Source of the DNA: Trichoplax sp. H2
Taxonomy: Eukaryota; Placozoa; Uniplacotomia; Trichoplacea
Length of the DNA stretch: 64,000 nucleotides
Assembly: GCA_003344405.1 (NCBI GenBank)
Contig: NOWV01000060.1
Location: 341,554-405,553 of the forward strand
Reading direction: 5' to 3'
The position numbers and the translations under genes were made by a program. How positions within the stretch are numbered: the first letter of the stretch is position 1; every line of letters starts with the position of its first letter. The notes beneath the pieces were generated by a model. That model searched no databases, was not told the origin of the DNA, and saw only the letters and a program-made list of their open reading frames with translations. This document shows positions 25,651-39,105 of the stretch, piece after piece.

Positions 25651-28600
25651 TTACTAACTTTTTAAGCTTAACTATGGTTTGACTGTCCTATTCCAGGCTA
25701 TTCCAATCTGCAGATAGACAGAATTCAATGTCAACAACCTAAAGGATCGCATAATGTGATCAAGAACATCATCTTTAATATCGGTATCCATTCATTCTAT
25801 AAAAGCATAATATCTTGAATTGCGTAAAATGAAAATTTTAAAATTATTTAGAATCCATCATAGTTAACAAACACGAGTGCATTCCTAAAAATTTTAGCTG
25901 GAGCCAGCCTTATTGATCTAGTAGGCTAAATATGGTTGATTAATTAAGCTGTACAGCCTATTAGTTTCATTGCTGTAACTAGACTCATTGGCTATGAGTA
26001 TATACCATGCTTTAATGCAGAAATAGTAGAAATGCACTACCTTTAAGGGTAGGGTAGTGTTGCAGTACCATAAATTAAAAACGATTAATGATATCAATAT
26101 CTATCAGATACTTATCAAGATCTTATACTTATACAGATCAATATTTATCAGATACAGAGATAGATGCTATCAATATTTCCGGTAAAAGTGTTGCTAATTT
26201 TGTAGTTTTTTTGCTGGACATTATAAAGTGGACGGACAGACTATAAAATCATTTATCTAAATATTCTACTTTATAATATTTGTGTCACATAATTTCATGA
26301 CAGAGTCATAGGACTCATAATTGAACATAAACTAATTTTCTACCAAGTTTCAATCCATTTAATGTTAATAGTAAATTATATAACAGCCTGAGACACCACA
26401 ATAAATACTAGATTTATTAATCTTTTCACTGTTGGTCTTGTATGGACGGCATTAGCTAAAATATTCCATATCCGCGTGTATAGCTTGTAATTTTAACAGT
26501 GTAAATCGCAATCTTTCACATATTAATTATAGCAGGCCAGATTTTAGACCATATAAGCATTTTTGTTGATCTACTAAAATAACCGGAAATGGTACATTAT
26601 GATTTAGAACGGTAGTAGACCATTAGCAGCGTAAAATGATTTTTATATAGATGTCACAAACTTATGTTGCGAACTACTACACTAAACTAATAGATTACTT
26701 ATGCCTTGCTCCACTACACCTGGAGATCTACTGTATGGTAGTTGTTTACTACTTTCGGTCACACAGGGATAAGACTGTTCTAAAAGATTAGTATAGTTTT
26801 TATTAGTAGAGAGTAGCCGAGTACCTTCTCGTACACGATCTAATAATTACCAATCTGATCCATTAGCTGAATACTGACAAAATCTATTTAATTAGCAAGT
26901 ACGGTGCTTTGCTCCGTAACAATAGATTATCATACAAGTGGTATGGACGCAAATTTGTAACTCAGCGAGAGCTCAGCCCGCCTAGACTAAAGACCGATAG
27001 AAATCATAACTTCGTATTTTATTACTAGTAAGCTGCCCAACATGTTATGCTTTATCCAGATTTGATTGAAAATCATCAATAATTTTAAGCATATAAATTC
27101 CAGTAATATCAACAAAAAGTACCGATAATATTTAGGCGTATCTAAGTACTACAATAAAACGAGTTTTGAAAAACTTTGTGTAGATAGAATCTGGTATCTA
27201 TATATGCAGCTCTGACATAGAATGATTGACGATTGATGGGTACATGAGATATCTCATTGTAGATGCCTTACATTTATATCCTCGCTTTTACATTTTAGCC
27301 ATTCCTATAACTAATCCATTTGTTAAAAATGTAAAGGAAAGATCTACTGTATCGAATCAAATAACAAATTTTATGAATACAACAATACCTTATTTGAAAT
27401 CTCATCCTCAAACAAGGCTTCAATTTTTCAGAAATTAAAATATAAATAACCCTTAAGTAAACTTACCACCCTAACTAGAGGTATCCGAAAAATTTGATAG
27501 CTTTAGCATTAGAAGTTTCAGAACTAATTTTTAAAATATGGAGGAAATTAATTTGTCTAGCAGGAAATTCTAACAAGTCTATAATTTAGTAGTCAACGAA
27601 TATCTTATAAGTTTGCTTATATATCGTGAAATGAGGAATATAGTATGAGACAATTTATTAGCGATATGAGAGTGAAAAACTAGCTTTTCTTGAATTTACG
27701 GCAAATTAGCGGTAATTATCCTGCAAAGGTGCTAAACTAGTTACATGCAGTTCTATATGATATTCCACGAAAATAAGAAAAATGAGTTTATAAAGGAAGG
27801 CTTCAAAATCGGAAAGTAAACATGCTTCAGATGCAAACCAAGAGAAAAGAAAAGATTAAAAATGGAATTAAGGCAATAAAAATGGGGTAACTAGCTATCT
27901 AGAATTTGGAGCCACAAATGATGATAGCTACTAGTCTAAGCACATAACCACGTCATGTGTCATAAATAGTAGTTAATAAATTAAATTATGTCGTAGATTA
28001 GCTAGATATTGCTAGCTTTAAATCCATAGCAGAGATCAAAAATTTATACAGAAGATAGAGAAGAAAAACATAAATATATTGTCATAGCATAGTAATGGCA
28101 ATATGTATCTATTGCATATTTTAAATCTGCTTGTTAAAGGTTGCTCACAGCATAAATTTCTATTCTTGCCCTATAACATAGACCGTTATTATATTTGAAA
28201 TGAATTAGTTAACGTTATTAAAGTATTGCCTCCTAGCCTAAATTACTAGGTAAAATATCTCTTTTCGCAACGTTTATGTATTTAGAGAAGAAACGTCAAG
28301 TCTAATTTTCAAAATGAAATGCGTATCAGCAAGATTCTCCCAACAGCCAAGTCCATATACTACCGTATGCTTGTAGCACAAATGTACAGCCGTTTAGGTC
28401 ATGAGATGATCATTGGAAATCTTCTTATTAGTGATATCGAAAAGTTGTACCCTATTTTTAGTTTCAGAGAGGAAATAGCGCTATAGATAAGAAAATTGCT
28501 AATATTGGATGTCCATGCGGTATAAGATTGATACTGAAACATTTAAAAATCAATAACACCCAGACTTAATCCAAAATAAATCTAGCCAGCTGCCTATCAG

Positions 28601-28810
28601 ATAATGCGTCGCCTAACAAACAACAAATCATGTGCTAGTTGCTGATAGAATTCATATAAGTTTTTCCATGGTATTAGATATAATACTGATTTTATAACTG
28701 CAATATGCCATTTGTTTATCGTAGTTAACGTATTGTTTATAATTAATCTAGGGTCATATTTTCTAAAGGCTAAATAGGACAATCCACTTGCTTCCATGCT
28801 TAATATTATA

Positions 28811-28855
28811 CTGCCCTTTTTCTGACCTTTCCGCGAAGTGTAAAACACCTACGCA
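28811..28855. repeat. dispersed spacer block, copy 2
   Basis: Contains CTGACCTTTCCGCGAAG with the following ACACCTACGCA, resembling copies at about 25601-25650 and 42279-42320 (which has CTTGACCTTTCTGCGAAG and ACGCCTACACA). On the minus strand this copy lies at the start of an 83-codon open frame (28597-28848) whose counterpart near 42.2 kb is broken by stops. If the block was ever coding, it is decaying. Confidence 0.55.
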
Positions 28856-29327
28856 TTTTTCCTTGACCATTTAATCGTAGCAAACGCTGAATTATCCTCA
28901 TTCCAATTTGTATACTCAGTGGACAGGAGTGCTTGAAATTTAAAAGGTACTGTATTGGATATAGTTTAAGAACATTTCTACTTATATTAAAACTTAAAGG
29001 TCATTCTATAAAAGCACATGCCTTAGTACTTGATTTACCAATGGATACTAAAATGTTATCTTTGGAAATTCATACCCCTCTAGTTTTTATTAAAAACATT
29101 ATTTTAGGTAAATTTATACTCTTCTAGTTTTAATCAATCCTACCGATTTTTGAACGGATCGTAAAATCATCAATCTGAATGAATGCAGTTCACTTAATAA
29201 TAACCCGGCATAATTTTCAACATGTAGAGCTGTTATAATTACCTAATTGTACTTCATAAAATTATCCTGATTTCAACATTTATTATTTGCTCTATTCTAG
29301 ATAATAAAGGACTGCATTTTATCAAAA

Positions 29328-32300
29328 ATGGAATCCGAGACAGTTCAAGAATCAATAGACAATAAAAAGCAAGAGAATGATGAGAAGGAAACACCTAATT
29401 CCGTGGAATCTAATCCACCTCAAGATGACCAGAAATCAGAAAACGATCCTAAGGTAGAAGCCGATTCTGAAGAATCGAACTCGCTTCAAGAATCCACGGA
29501 TGATCAAAAATCAGAAAATGATGAAAAGGAAATTTCAGATTCTGCAGAATCTAATACTGCTCAAGAAAACATGGATCAAACGTCAGTAAAGGATGAAAAG
29601 GAAACGACAGATCAACAAAAATCAGAAAATGATGAAAAAGAGAAAGATGCCGCGGAATCTGATCAGCAAAATTTGCAAAGCCATGAAAAACAAATTCCAG
29701 ACTCTACCGAAGATAATCCTAAAGTTATTGTGCAAATAGACTCTAAGGAAAATGAAATTGATGACCAAGTAGGAGCAGTACATCCAGTTAAATTTGGCTG
29801 GCTTAGCTATCGACCTGATTATCTACAACGGTTTAACTCACCTCGTTGGCTATTAGCGCTGCTGTGCTTTTATGCCGTCATAGTGAATATAGAACTTTTA
29901 GGATTTCGTGGTGTAGTAGTACCGCAGATTGAAAAGCGGTTTAATATGACATCAACATTTATTGGCTCAATTATGAGTACTGTCGATATTTCAAGCGGAA
30001 TTTGTGGTGTTTTATTAACATATTACGTCGGACAACGTCATAAAAGTAAATGGATTGGTTATGGAATTATTTGTTTAAGTTTTGGCTCGGTCATATTTGC
30101 GCTGCCCCATTTCATTGCAGGGCCATATTATTATCTCAATATAGCCACCAATAACACGCAAACTACTAGCACATTATGCAGTTCTAATGCTATGAATGTT
30201 TCTAATAATTTGTGCACTAGTGCAACACATCAGAGTTCACCATGGATTTATCCAGTAATATTTATTGGAGGCCTTGTGTTTTGTGGTATTGGTTACAGTA
30301 TTCAATATAATGTAGGCTTAGCTTATATTGATGAAAATGTTAGCCCTAAGATATCACCAGTATACATTGCTCTATTTCATATGGTGGCTGTTATAGGACC
30401 AACATTAGGCTATGTAGTGGGTGGAGTTTTTAGCAATGTCTACGTCGATTGGCCTGCAACTCCAAAAGGTATTGATAACTTTTAAGAATAATGAACTATT
30501 AATTTTCCAAGTGGTACACCGATTATGAGTATTATATATTTATTAAATTTACCGTCAAATTTAATAATATAAGTATATATCTATATCATTAAAACGACCG
30601 TATTGTTTATGAAATATTTATAATAATAAAGCATAACTGAGTGCTAACTGCAAATACATGTACATAATTAGTAATTTATTTTTGTTGCATATGCCGTCAA
30701 ATTTAATGACTATACGTATATGTCTACATTATTAGAAGGTCATATCCATATAAAATATTTAGTAAAGGCACAGCTGACTGCTGCCCGTGGATATAATTTT
30801 TATATTATAAACAATAGAATTTGCAATAAAATTCTTAATACTCATTTATCGTTGCAGATCTTAAGCAGGACGATCCACGCTGGATTGGCGCTTGGTGGTT
30901 AGGCTACTTAATTGTGGGTGCAATTGCATTTGTCACTTCACTTTTAATATTCGCATTTCCATATCATTTGCCTACTTATCAAAAAAGTAAAGAGAAAAGA
31001 CTTGCTCTATCCAAGACATCTAAAAAAGTTGATAATCAATATGGCAAGCGATGGGCTGATTTCCCCCGTGCTTTCTATGACGTTATCAGCAATCGAATAT
31101 TTTTGCTAGCAGTACTAGGTTTAAGTCTGGATCAAATTCCAACAATTGGCCTTCTAACATTTCTGCCAAAATTTATTCAATCACAAAGCGGAGCATCTTT
31201 ACTAACAGCGACCACGTTGGCTGGTGTAACTGCAGTAGTAAGCGCGGCTATCGGACAAGTCTCGGTAAGTATAAAACTTTCTAATATTTAATACGATTAC
31301 AGCAAGTAATATTTCAGCATTTTCATGTTAATGGAACTTATCAACTACAGTTGAAATTCACAGTTCTGTATGATCGATATGGATACTCGTACTTTACAGC
31401 ATACGTAATATATTATAAAGATGGTAGAACTATTAATGTAACTCAAAATATAACATCGTCGCAATCGATTAAAGTAAGCAAAGTACACGATGATGACAAT
31501 CGTAAAGAAATGATGAAGATGACTTCTCGAATATTTATTACCCATCCAACTTAACTAAGAAAATTAAAATACCGTATACTCCCAATATTTCTAGGTTTCG
31601 TATAATCGCTTTTTTTAAACTAACACAAAGTTATATTATATTACATGTTTCAGAGCGGAATTATCGTTAAACGCTGGAACTTGGTTGGCTCTAAAATATC
31701 TCGATTCTGCTTTTATGCCGCCATTGCCAATGTAATCTCAGCCTGTGTACTACTCATGTCCTGTAGTAATCCCACCATTGCTGGCATTTATACGCCTTAT
31801 CCGCCTTCTAATATCACAATGCGTTCTCAGTATGTTAGGTTTCACTTTTATTTTAGATATACATTTAGCAATGGAAAATTAATAGTGACTGTACAAGTAC
31901 TATTTTAGACCTAAAAGATGATAATGATGATTTGACATTTTAAGGGCAACAACTCAATCCGTACAACCGACTGCAGCGTGTAATATCAAATGCCATTGCG
32001 ATAATAGTTTATTCAGCCCTGTTTGCGGCGCTAACGGAATAACTTACCAATCTCCATGCCACGCCGGATGCAATGCATTATTAGCCACTGGTAGTCCTGC
32101 TACAATGGTACTCTATTATATATACATATCAACTGATAGAATTTTTAATACACATACAATGTTACAAAATTATACCTAAAATATCTATAACAAATACTAA
32201 CATAAGCTTTAGCCTAATTTATAGCAACCTTTATTTTTATATGTAGAATTATACTGGATGTAGTTGTATTAACTCTAAAACAGAAAAGGTAGCCATAAGA

Positions 32301-33461
32301 GGGTTTTGTTCAGGTGAAAGTTGCACGATTGTATATCCCCTAATGGTTGGTATCGTCGTTATGGTGATTATCACCTTTATTTCATTTTCGCCGACGTTAA
32401 CCATAATTCTGAGGTAATTAAAGTCGTACGTTATTAATATCCTTACAAGCACTTGTAAGCAAGTGAAAATTCCAATTATAATAGAAGGGTGTTAGTATAT
32501 CAATTTCGCCCAACATATAAGTATATGCAGATATGAATTGCAGGATCTAAATTATTGCTTTATGCTAAATCTATTAATATATAGAAGTGGATTAAAACTA
32601 GAGCTAGCTAATAAATAGTAATGTTACATTGATAGATTAGAGCGAATACCAAAAGCAATTGATTAGATGAATTAATTCTAAACTACTAATACAATAGAGC
32701 TATGTATTGACAGCGAAAAATTCGACCTAAATCTGTGTTCTATTGTATATTTATAAAAGTAGCCTATTAAAATAGTTTTTTAAAGATATAATAGTGAATC
32801 CGGTTGGATAGAGATAATAATATAACTGCTTATAAATAAGTAACTTTGAAATAATCTATGTCCGCCAAATTTTAGGAGTATCCCAGAAAGTCAAACTACA
32901 TTTGCAATGGGAGTCGAAGGATTGATTTTTAGAATAGTGGGAGGATTACTCGGTCCAGTAGTCTACGGATATGTCATGGATGTTTCTTGCATATTATGGA
33001 ATGAGGAATGCGATACTAGACAATTTTGTTGGCGATATGATAATAGCAAGCTCTCGCTCTACATGTTTACAGCAACCATTATTTGCAAAGGTATAAAATT
33101 AATTATTTACGGCTTGTTGTGGTATTTCCACAAACAGCAGGAAGTGGCTGAAGCAGAAGCAACCGCAGATCAGAAAGAAAAGCCTGTTTCAGATGCAAAC
33201 CATGAAGAAACCAAAGAAAAAGAAGAGGCATTTGACGCAGAAGAAGAATTTAACAAGGAAAAAGAACTCTCTGATAAAGAGAAAGAAGCTAACAAGGAAC
33301 AAGAAGTATCTGAAGGAGAGAAGGAAGTTAATAAGGAACAAGAACTACCCGATGAAGATAAAGAAGTTAGTAAGGAACAAGAAGCATCTGAAGGAGAGAA
33401 AGAAGTTAACAAGGAACAAGAACTAGATACTTCGTCTCAAAATGCTGAGCCACAAGCCTAA
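29328..33461 (+). CDS. SLCO-like: OATP/SLCO-family transporter with acidic repeat extensions (array gene 4)
   Basis: Six coding exons: 29328-30468, 30858-31264, 31654-31829, 31945-32107, 32247-32413 and 32876-33461, giving 879 residues, the longest in the array. The core is a standard 12-segment organic anion carrier: FGWLSYRPDYLQ before the first membrane segment, RFNMTS loop, signature DDPRWIGAWWLGY at about 385-397, and a Kazal-like loop at about 587-617. Unusual: about 150 residues of Asp/Glu/Lys/Gln/Ser-rich sequence at the N-terminus, with repeated DDQKSEND and EKE motifs. The C-terminus has a Lys/Glu-rich tail whose last part is a 13-residue tandem repeat (NKEQEVSEGEKEV type). Both ends are predicted cytosolic and probably disordered or helical. 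The tail ends EPQA, so the PDZ-ligand form of the neighbours is lost. The start codon has a strong AAAATGG context. The core is closest to gene 5. Confidence 0.93.
33252..33425 (+). repeat. in-frame 39-bp coding minisatellite in gene 4 exon 6
   Basis: About four and a half units of 39 bases encode 13-residue repeats beginning NKE or SKE and ending KEA or KEV, for example NKEQEVSEGEKEV and NKEQELPDEDKEV. The reading frame is preserved across all units. Such coding repeats often vary in copy number between individuals. Confidence 0.9.
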
Positions 33462-35182
33462 GATACCTTCAAGAATACCAGTTTAATATCTAGATGTTAG
33501 TTTAATATTGCTAGATTTTTCTATAAAGCCAGAGAATTCAATATTCTGCATAAAAGTAGAATATTTACCAGTGGTGCTATTTTGCTACGAGAACAGCCAT
33601 CCTACAACTAAGCAAATGAAATATGGTATGAAAATTGCGTATATATATATATAAGTTTTATTTAGTTTAGCTTCTTTGTATGACATTCGTCACTAAAATT
33701 GAAATAACATTGCTTATTTATGTACTGTACAACCCAATTTGTCAAGTAGTGTAACGTGTTCTTTTGAAAACTGTTGTGTGTATTTTTATTTTTGTCTCCA
33801 AAATTGATATTCTGACTTCATTTTAAATAAATATGCTAACTTTATCGCAGTAGTACCTTGAAGGCGCAAATTTCAACCGTAGAATGTACCTTCATTTTGC
33901 CTGTATATCAAGCAAACAACTTAAACATGTTGCAAATCAAAATCTTGCATGAATAAGTTTATGATCTTTTTGAGCTAATAAAATTTTAATCATATTAACG
34001 CAAGCTATTCTAAATTACAGTATTAATATAGAAATGTTTAAAATATTGCCATTATTAGTACATGCGTATATGTCCTTTAATGCCGTTTTATTGTTGTATA
34101 GTGAATTATACTTTATAATGGCGGTCAGCAATGCCCAAGGCCCTTACCTTGTCGAGTTTATATACGCATATAAGCATATATCTTTCGAAAAGTAATGCAA
34201 AATGATAAGTTTAGTTTAGCTATTGAAGAGATTACTTAAATGAAATCACATATTGCAATCATTAATTAAGGAAAATTTATCATAGGTTATTATTATAACA
34301 TCCACTCTTATGGTTATTCCATTTACTAGAAATACGATTTTGTTTATTTAAGCGAAAAAGTTAATCATGCGTATATTACAAATAAAAGTCCATAGTTATC
34401 ACTATCACAATAAAGATGATAATTCGTTTATCCATACGGAATAAATCTGAAGTATTCCGAGCTCAAAGCGGATTGAAGTCTTTCCTCCCATGTGAGCTCA
34501 TCTCTGTATTTCTTAGCTACGTAACATCTACATTTCGTTAAATCCATTTATGACAACTTGATTAATCTATAATCCGATATGAGTCATCAAACAAAATGCT
34601 GTTCTTAAATAGTACATCAATATTTTCTACAATCAAAATGGTTCTACTTAAGATATCATTACTCTTCTATTAACGACTAGCCACTTTCTCCGAAAGGCAT
34701 CTTAACAACTACAGTGTTTCTAGCCACATAAATCTTATACTATAATTAGTCAATTGGCTAATATTAGTCATTAACAATTTCTAATATAGTAGTCAGCAAT
34801 TATTAATACTCGCTTTACGATAATATCTATTCAAAGTAACCTAACTAAATCAAATGTAGCTATCCGCATAATCAAACATGGCACAGCACTACCCCGGAAT
34901 AAAAACTTTTCCTTTTTTCTAATTTTCCAAGAATAAGAACACAAGTACACGCCTTGTCTGCTGATTTTTAAACATTATATTTATTCAATTATCAGCAACC
35001 AAATCTTGAATTTTATAAAATTCCAATCATAATCCTGGAGAATAGCCGAGTAAACCACATAGTAAGTGTCAAAAAGTACTCTAACTTTAAAAATCTAACC
35101 GTATAGAATTTAGCTGTAGCAACTTCAACGTTAAATAATTATTCTATTCTCACTCAAAAAATTTCACTATATATTGAAGAAA
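33462..35182. other. intergenic spacer downstream of gene 4
   Basis: AT-rich spacer with a short (AT)n run at about 33641-33652 and a possible polyadenylation signal AATAAA at about 33825, some 360 bases past the gene 4 stop. Nothing else is recognised. Confidence 0.5.
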
Positions 35183-37847
35183 ATGGAATTTGATGCATAT
35201 CAAGAAATCAGAGATCAAAACTCGGAAAAAGAAATAGAATTTTATGTTTCTGTGGAATCCAATTCAGTTCATAAGCCTGTAGACGGTCAAAAATCAGGAA
35301 CTGAAGAAAAGTAAGTACTTGAATCTTCAGAATCGAATAGCGTACTGGTCAAGAAATCATGGTCGATCTAAATCGGGAGATGATCAAATAAGAAGTCCGA
35401 TCTTGCAGAGCTTAACACAACAAGCTCAAATCAGAAAAGACGAAAAACAGGAGAAGATGGCGCAGAATCTGCTCCAGATCAAGAATCTAAACACCAACAA
35501 GATTTATATATATAAAGTCATTAAAAATAAATTTCAGACTCTACCGAAGATAATCTTAAAGTTATTGTGCAAATAGACTCTGGGAGGGACATCAAATTCA
35601 TGACCGAGTAGATGCAGTATATTCGGTTAAATTTGGCTGGCTTAGCCATAGACCTGATTATTTGCAACACTTTTAACTTGCCTCGTTGGCTGTTAGCTGT
35701 GCTTTCATGTCATCATAGTGAATATGGAACTTTTAGGATTCCGTGGCGTTGCAGTTCCGGAGATTGATAAGCGATTTGATATCAACATTTATCGGCTCTA
35801 TTATGAGTACTGTCGATATTTCTAGCTAAATTTATGATTTTCTAATAACGTACTATGTTGGATAACGTCATAAAAATAAATGAATTGGTTATGGAATGGT
35901 TTGCTTGAGCATTGGCTCGGCTATATTTATGATATCCCATTTCATTGCAGGGCAATATTATTATCTCAATATAGCCACCAATAATATACAAATGACTAGT
36001 ATATTTTGCAGTTCAAATGATTTAAATACTTCTAATATTTTTATGCACTAGTGGAAGGCATCAGAGCTTACCATGGATTTATCTAGTAATATTCCATTGG
36101 AGGTCTATACTTTGCGGTATTGGTTAGGGTATTCAACATGATGTAAGTTTGGCTTATATCGATGAAATGTTAGTCCTAAGATATCCTCAGTATACATCAC
36201 TGTCTTGCATGTGGTGGGACGGACCAACATTAGGCTAAGCCATTAGTGAAGTTATTACTAATATCTAATTCGATTGGCTTTCAACTCCAAAGTCCTATTA
36301 GCCTACAAGATTAGTTTATATAGCTCTTATCTGTAAGCAAATACAATAATCACATGTTAGAAATTAAAAATTTGAAGACGATAGATCTTCTAGTTAACTA
36401 TACCTTGCATTGCTAATATAATGAGATATTTAACAGCTTAATTCCTTCAAAAGTGTCCGAAAACTGATATACGCGTATTCAATCGATGCAGTCTAGAGCG
36501 ACCTAAGCATATTACGAGTATAGTAAAGCTAATTCTTAGGATCCACAATAAATCAGATTAGCTGGATTTATTAAACCGAACGAAGCTTTATTATAATATG
36601 AACCAAAACTGAAATAGTATCTATAACAAACTATCGATAAGAAGAACTTCCGATGTACTTGATGAATACATTTACAAATTCAAGCTCAAGACCTATTAAG
36701 TAGCAGTAGCAGCACTACTATCATACTTAATCCATATCTCCACGCTTCCACGCGCTAACCGTAGGAATTGTAATACCATATCCTCTCAGGACACGTGCAA
36801 CTAATCGTGGTCAACTGGGTGAGTATTGCATGTTACTGTGGCATAAATTAGCAATTTCAATTCTATCTAAGAATCCAACTTCAATGCTAAACTCATGGCT
36901 TGACAAAGAGCAATATTTTAGTGCTAATTTCATGAAGACATGCATTAATTATATCCTAATCATCTTACAGATCTGAAACAGAATGATCTATGTTTGATTG
37001 ATGCATAGTGGTTCTTAATTGTAGGCCTTATAGCTATTATCACTTATGTATTATTCTTTGCATTTCCCCATCACTTACCTACTTACCAGAAGTAAATGAA
37101 CAGACTAGCTCAACTAGTATCGGACAATAAAGTCGATAACCAATATCGTAAACACTAGGCAAATTTCTCACGCACTCTTTACGACATCGCCAGCCATCGA
37201 ATATTTCTGTTAGCTGTTATGGCCCTAACTTCTGACCAAATTCCTGCGGGTTGGCCTTTCCACACTTTTACTAAAATATATTCAATCACAAAGTAGAGGA
37301 TCTTTTCTAGTATCGACAACATTAATAGGTGTAACCGTTATAGGTAGCACTGCCTTAGCACAAGCTAGTGTAAGGATTAAACTCAACAATATTTCTGAAA
37401 TGTATCGTAGGAGTAGCATTTTTGTAGATTTGATTATTGTAATGTGCAGACTATGAATACGTTAACTCATTCTCCACAATTGCATAGAAATAATACTAAG
37501 TACTGAATTGAACTTTCATATAACTATAGCTCAAATCATTGCTTTTTCAAATCTTCAACATCACCTAAGCCATAATTAAGACTACTTTCCTAATTCTTGC
37601 TGTAATTGTGACAAATTACAACCAAAGTGAGTAATATATTCTTATGAGAAGTTGATTCAAATTAAACTCAATTCAATCTTAATTATCTTATCTAACATTT
37701 TGGAGCGGAATTTTCATGATGCGGTGTAACTTACTTGGCTCCAAGATATCTTGTTTCTATTTCTATGCCGGTGTAGCAATCTCCTCTCTTCATTTGGACT
37801 ACTTATGCACTGCAATAATCCTCTCAATACCGGCATTTATGTGTAAT

Positions 37848-37871
37848 AAAGGACTAAAAGTGGAGTCCTTT
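37848..37871. repeat. subterminal hairpin in the inserted element
   Basis: AAAGGACT at 37848-37855 and its exact reverse complement AGTCCTTT at 37864-37871 flank eight bases. It lies just inside the left terminal repeat of the inserted element. Subterminal palindromes are common in small DNA transposons. Confidence 0.6.
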
Positions 37872-39062
37872 ATAGCTTTTAGTATGCAACTAGTATTATT
37901 TTACTATAGAAAATACCTATAAAGTGATAGTGTCTTTAAGTTTTACCCTGCCAAATTATCATGTCGTCATCTTTTCTTCTTCATTATTTCACAAGGTATT
38001 ATATACAGATTACTATAGGAGTAGCCATAGAGCAATTGCCTAATCTAAAGAAAGGGCGTTTGATAGTCTATTCAAATTGTAAATGAATTTGACTTAGTAA
38101 CAAAACCCTATCCATAGAGAAAGGGGATTTATAACATAACAGTAAAGTACTACAATGTAGTCTATAATCGTACAGTCACCTTACAACTTGACGCTAAAAT
38201 ATCAACTGTCAATACTAAGCGATACTAATGTCAGAAAAGTAGTCGTAGTAGTCATATAAAATTTCTTGATAAGCGATTACTGTGATCTTTATAAAATCCG
38301 GATTTTTCGGATTTATGTCTGATATAATTTTTCTGTATTAATTTATCTGTTTTAATTTTTCTGTTTTAATTTTGGATTTTAGTTTATGAAAAATATCGTA
38401 AGAGTTGATTTTTGAAATTTGATCTTTTTGTTGTGAATTCGAAACTTTGGAATTTTATGACGTGACACGAAAGTCACATTAGGAAAGTTTAGTTAGGAAA
38501 ATAGAAAATAAGATGGAAATTGGCAGAGTTTGTGTTGATTGTTAAGTAGTTAGACTGTTATTTTTATGACTAAATCTTGATGTTTAAAGGTTAATTTTTA
38601 GACTTTTATAGTCTATTAATGATAGAAATTATGTTAGAAGTGAAGTTTGATGTATATTCATAGTTAACTTATTGGTTTTATAGTGTTTTGTAAGGGAATC
38701 GTAAGGTAAATTTTGTTTGAACTTTGAATGATTTTTGTTTTCTTAAATGGTGCAAAGTAGTTTTCTAAAATGGATCTTAAGAGAGATTGGTTAGTAAATA
38801 CTTAGTTTTAAATACCTCTGACGGCTCTACGAAGCCTATAAATGATAGTGCAATTAGAAAATTTAAAGGGAGAGAGTAGAAGAAGATTCTTTTGAAGAAC
38901 TTGTTGAATTTAAAAGGCCTTCAGGGTCGAATTGTCGTAAGTTAAAACATTCTTCTTTTTGAAAGATTGTTTGGTTGTTAACACTTTTTAAGTCTGTCAC
39001 TTATTTTATTAATACTTAAAGATAATTATTTGTAAGATTGTTTGGTTTATACTTCTTTCCAT

Positions 39063-39105
39063 TTTTTGGGGAATAAATTGTTGATCGATTATTTCCCCAA
39101 ATTTT
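39063..39105. repeat. hairpin TTTGGGGAATAA / TTATTTCCCCAAA in the inserted element
   Basis: The arms are complementary except for one extra T on the right arm, with about 13 bases between them. It lies near the right end of the insertion, in the segment whose plus strand is strongly T- and G-rich (about 38290-39190). Confidence 0.6.

Larger units (their letters stand above)
23616..29327. other. 5.7 kb intergenic spacer upstream of gene 4
   Basis: AT-rich spacer. It contains two diverged copies of a segment marked by TGACCTTTCC (about 25601-25650 and 28811-28855), described separately. A 70-codon open frame at 27226-27438 and a 64-codon frame at 28933-29127 have no recognisable domain and no exon partner that I can identify. 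I regard them as probable chance frames or relics rather than genes. Confidence 0.45.

Noticed and set aside
31351-31554. 67-codon plus-strand open frame between gene 4 exons 2 and 3
   Set aside because: It lies inside intron 2 of gene 4, is absent from the same intron in relatives and has no domain.
33170-33412. 80-codon serine/leucine-rich open frame on the minus strand
   Set aside because: It is the exact antisense of the Lys/Glu repeat in gene 4 exon 6, and its repeats are a mirror of that coding repeat.
38900-38960. Possible tRNA gene because of a GGGTCGAATTG word resembling a B box
   Set aside because: No A box or cloverleaf can be formed around it. It lies inside the inserted element.
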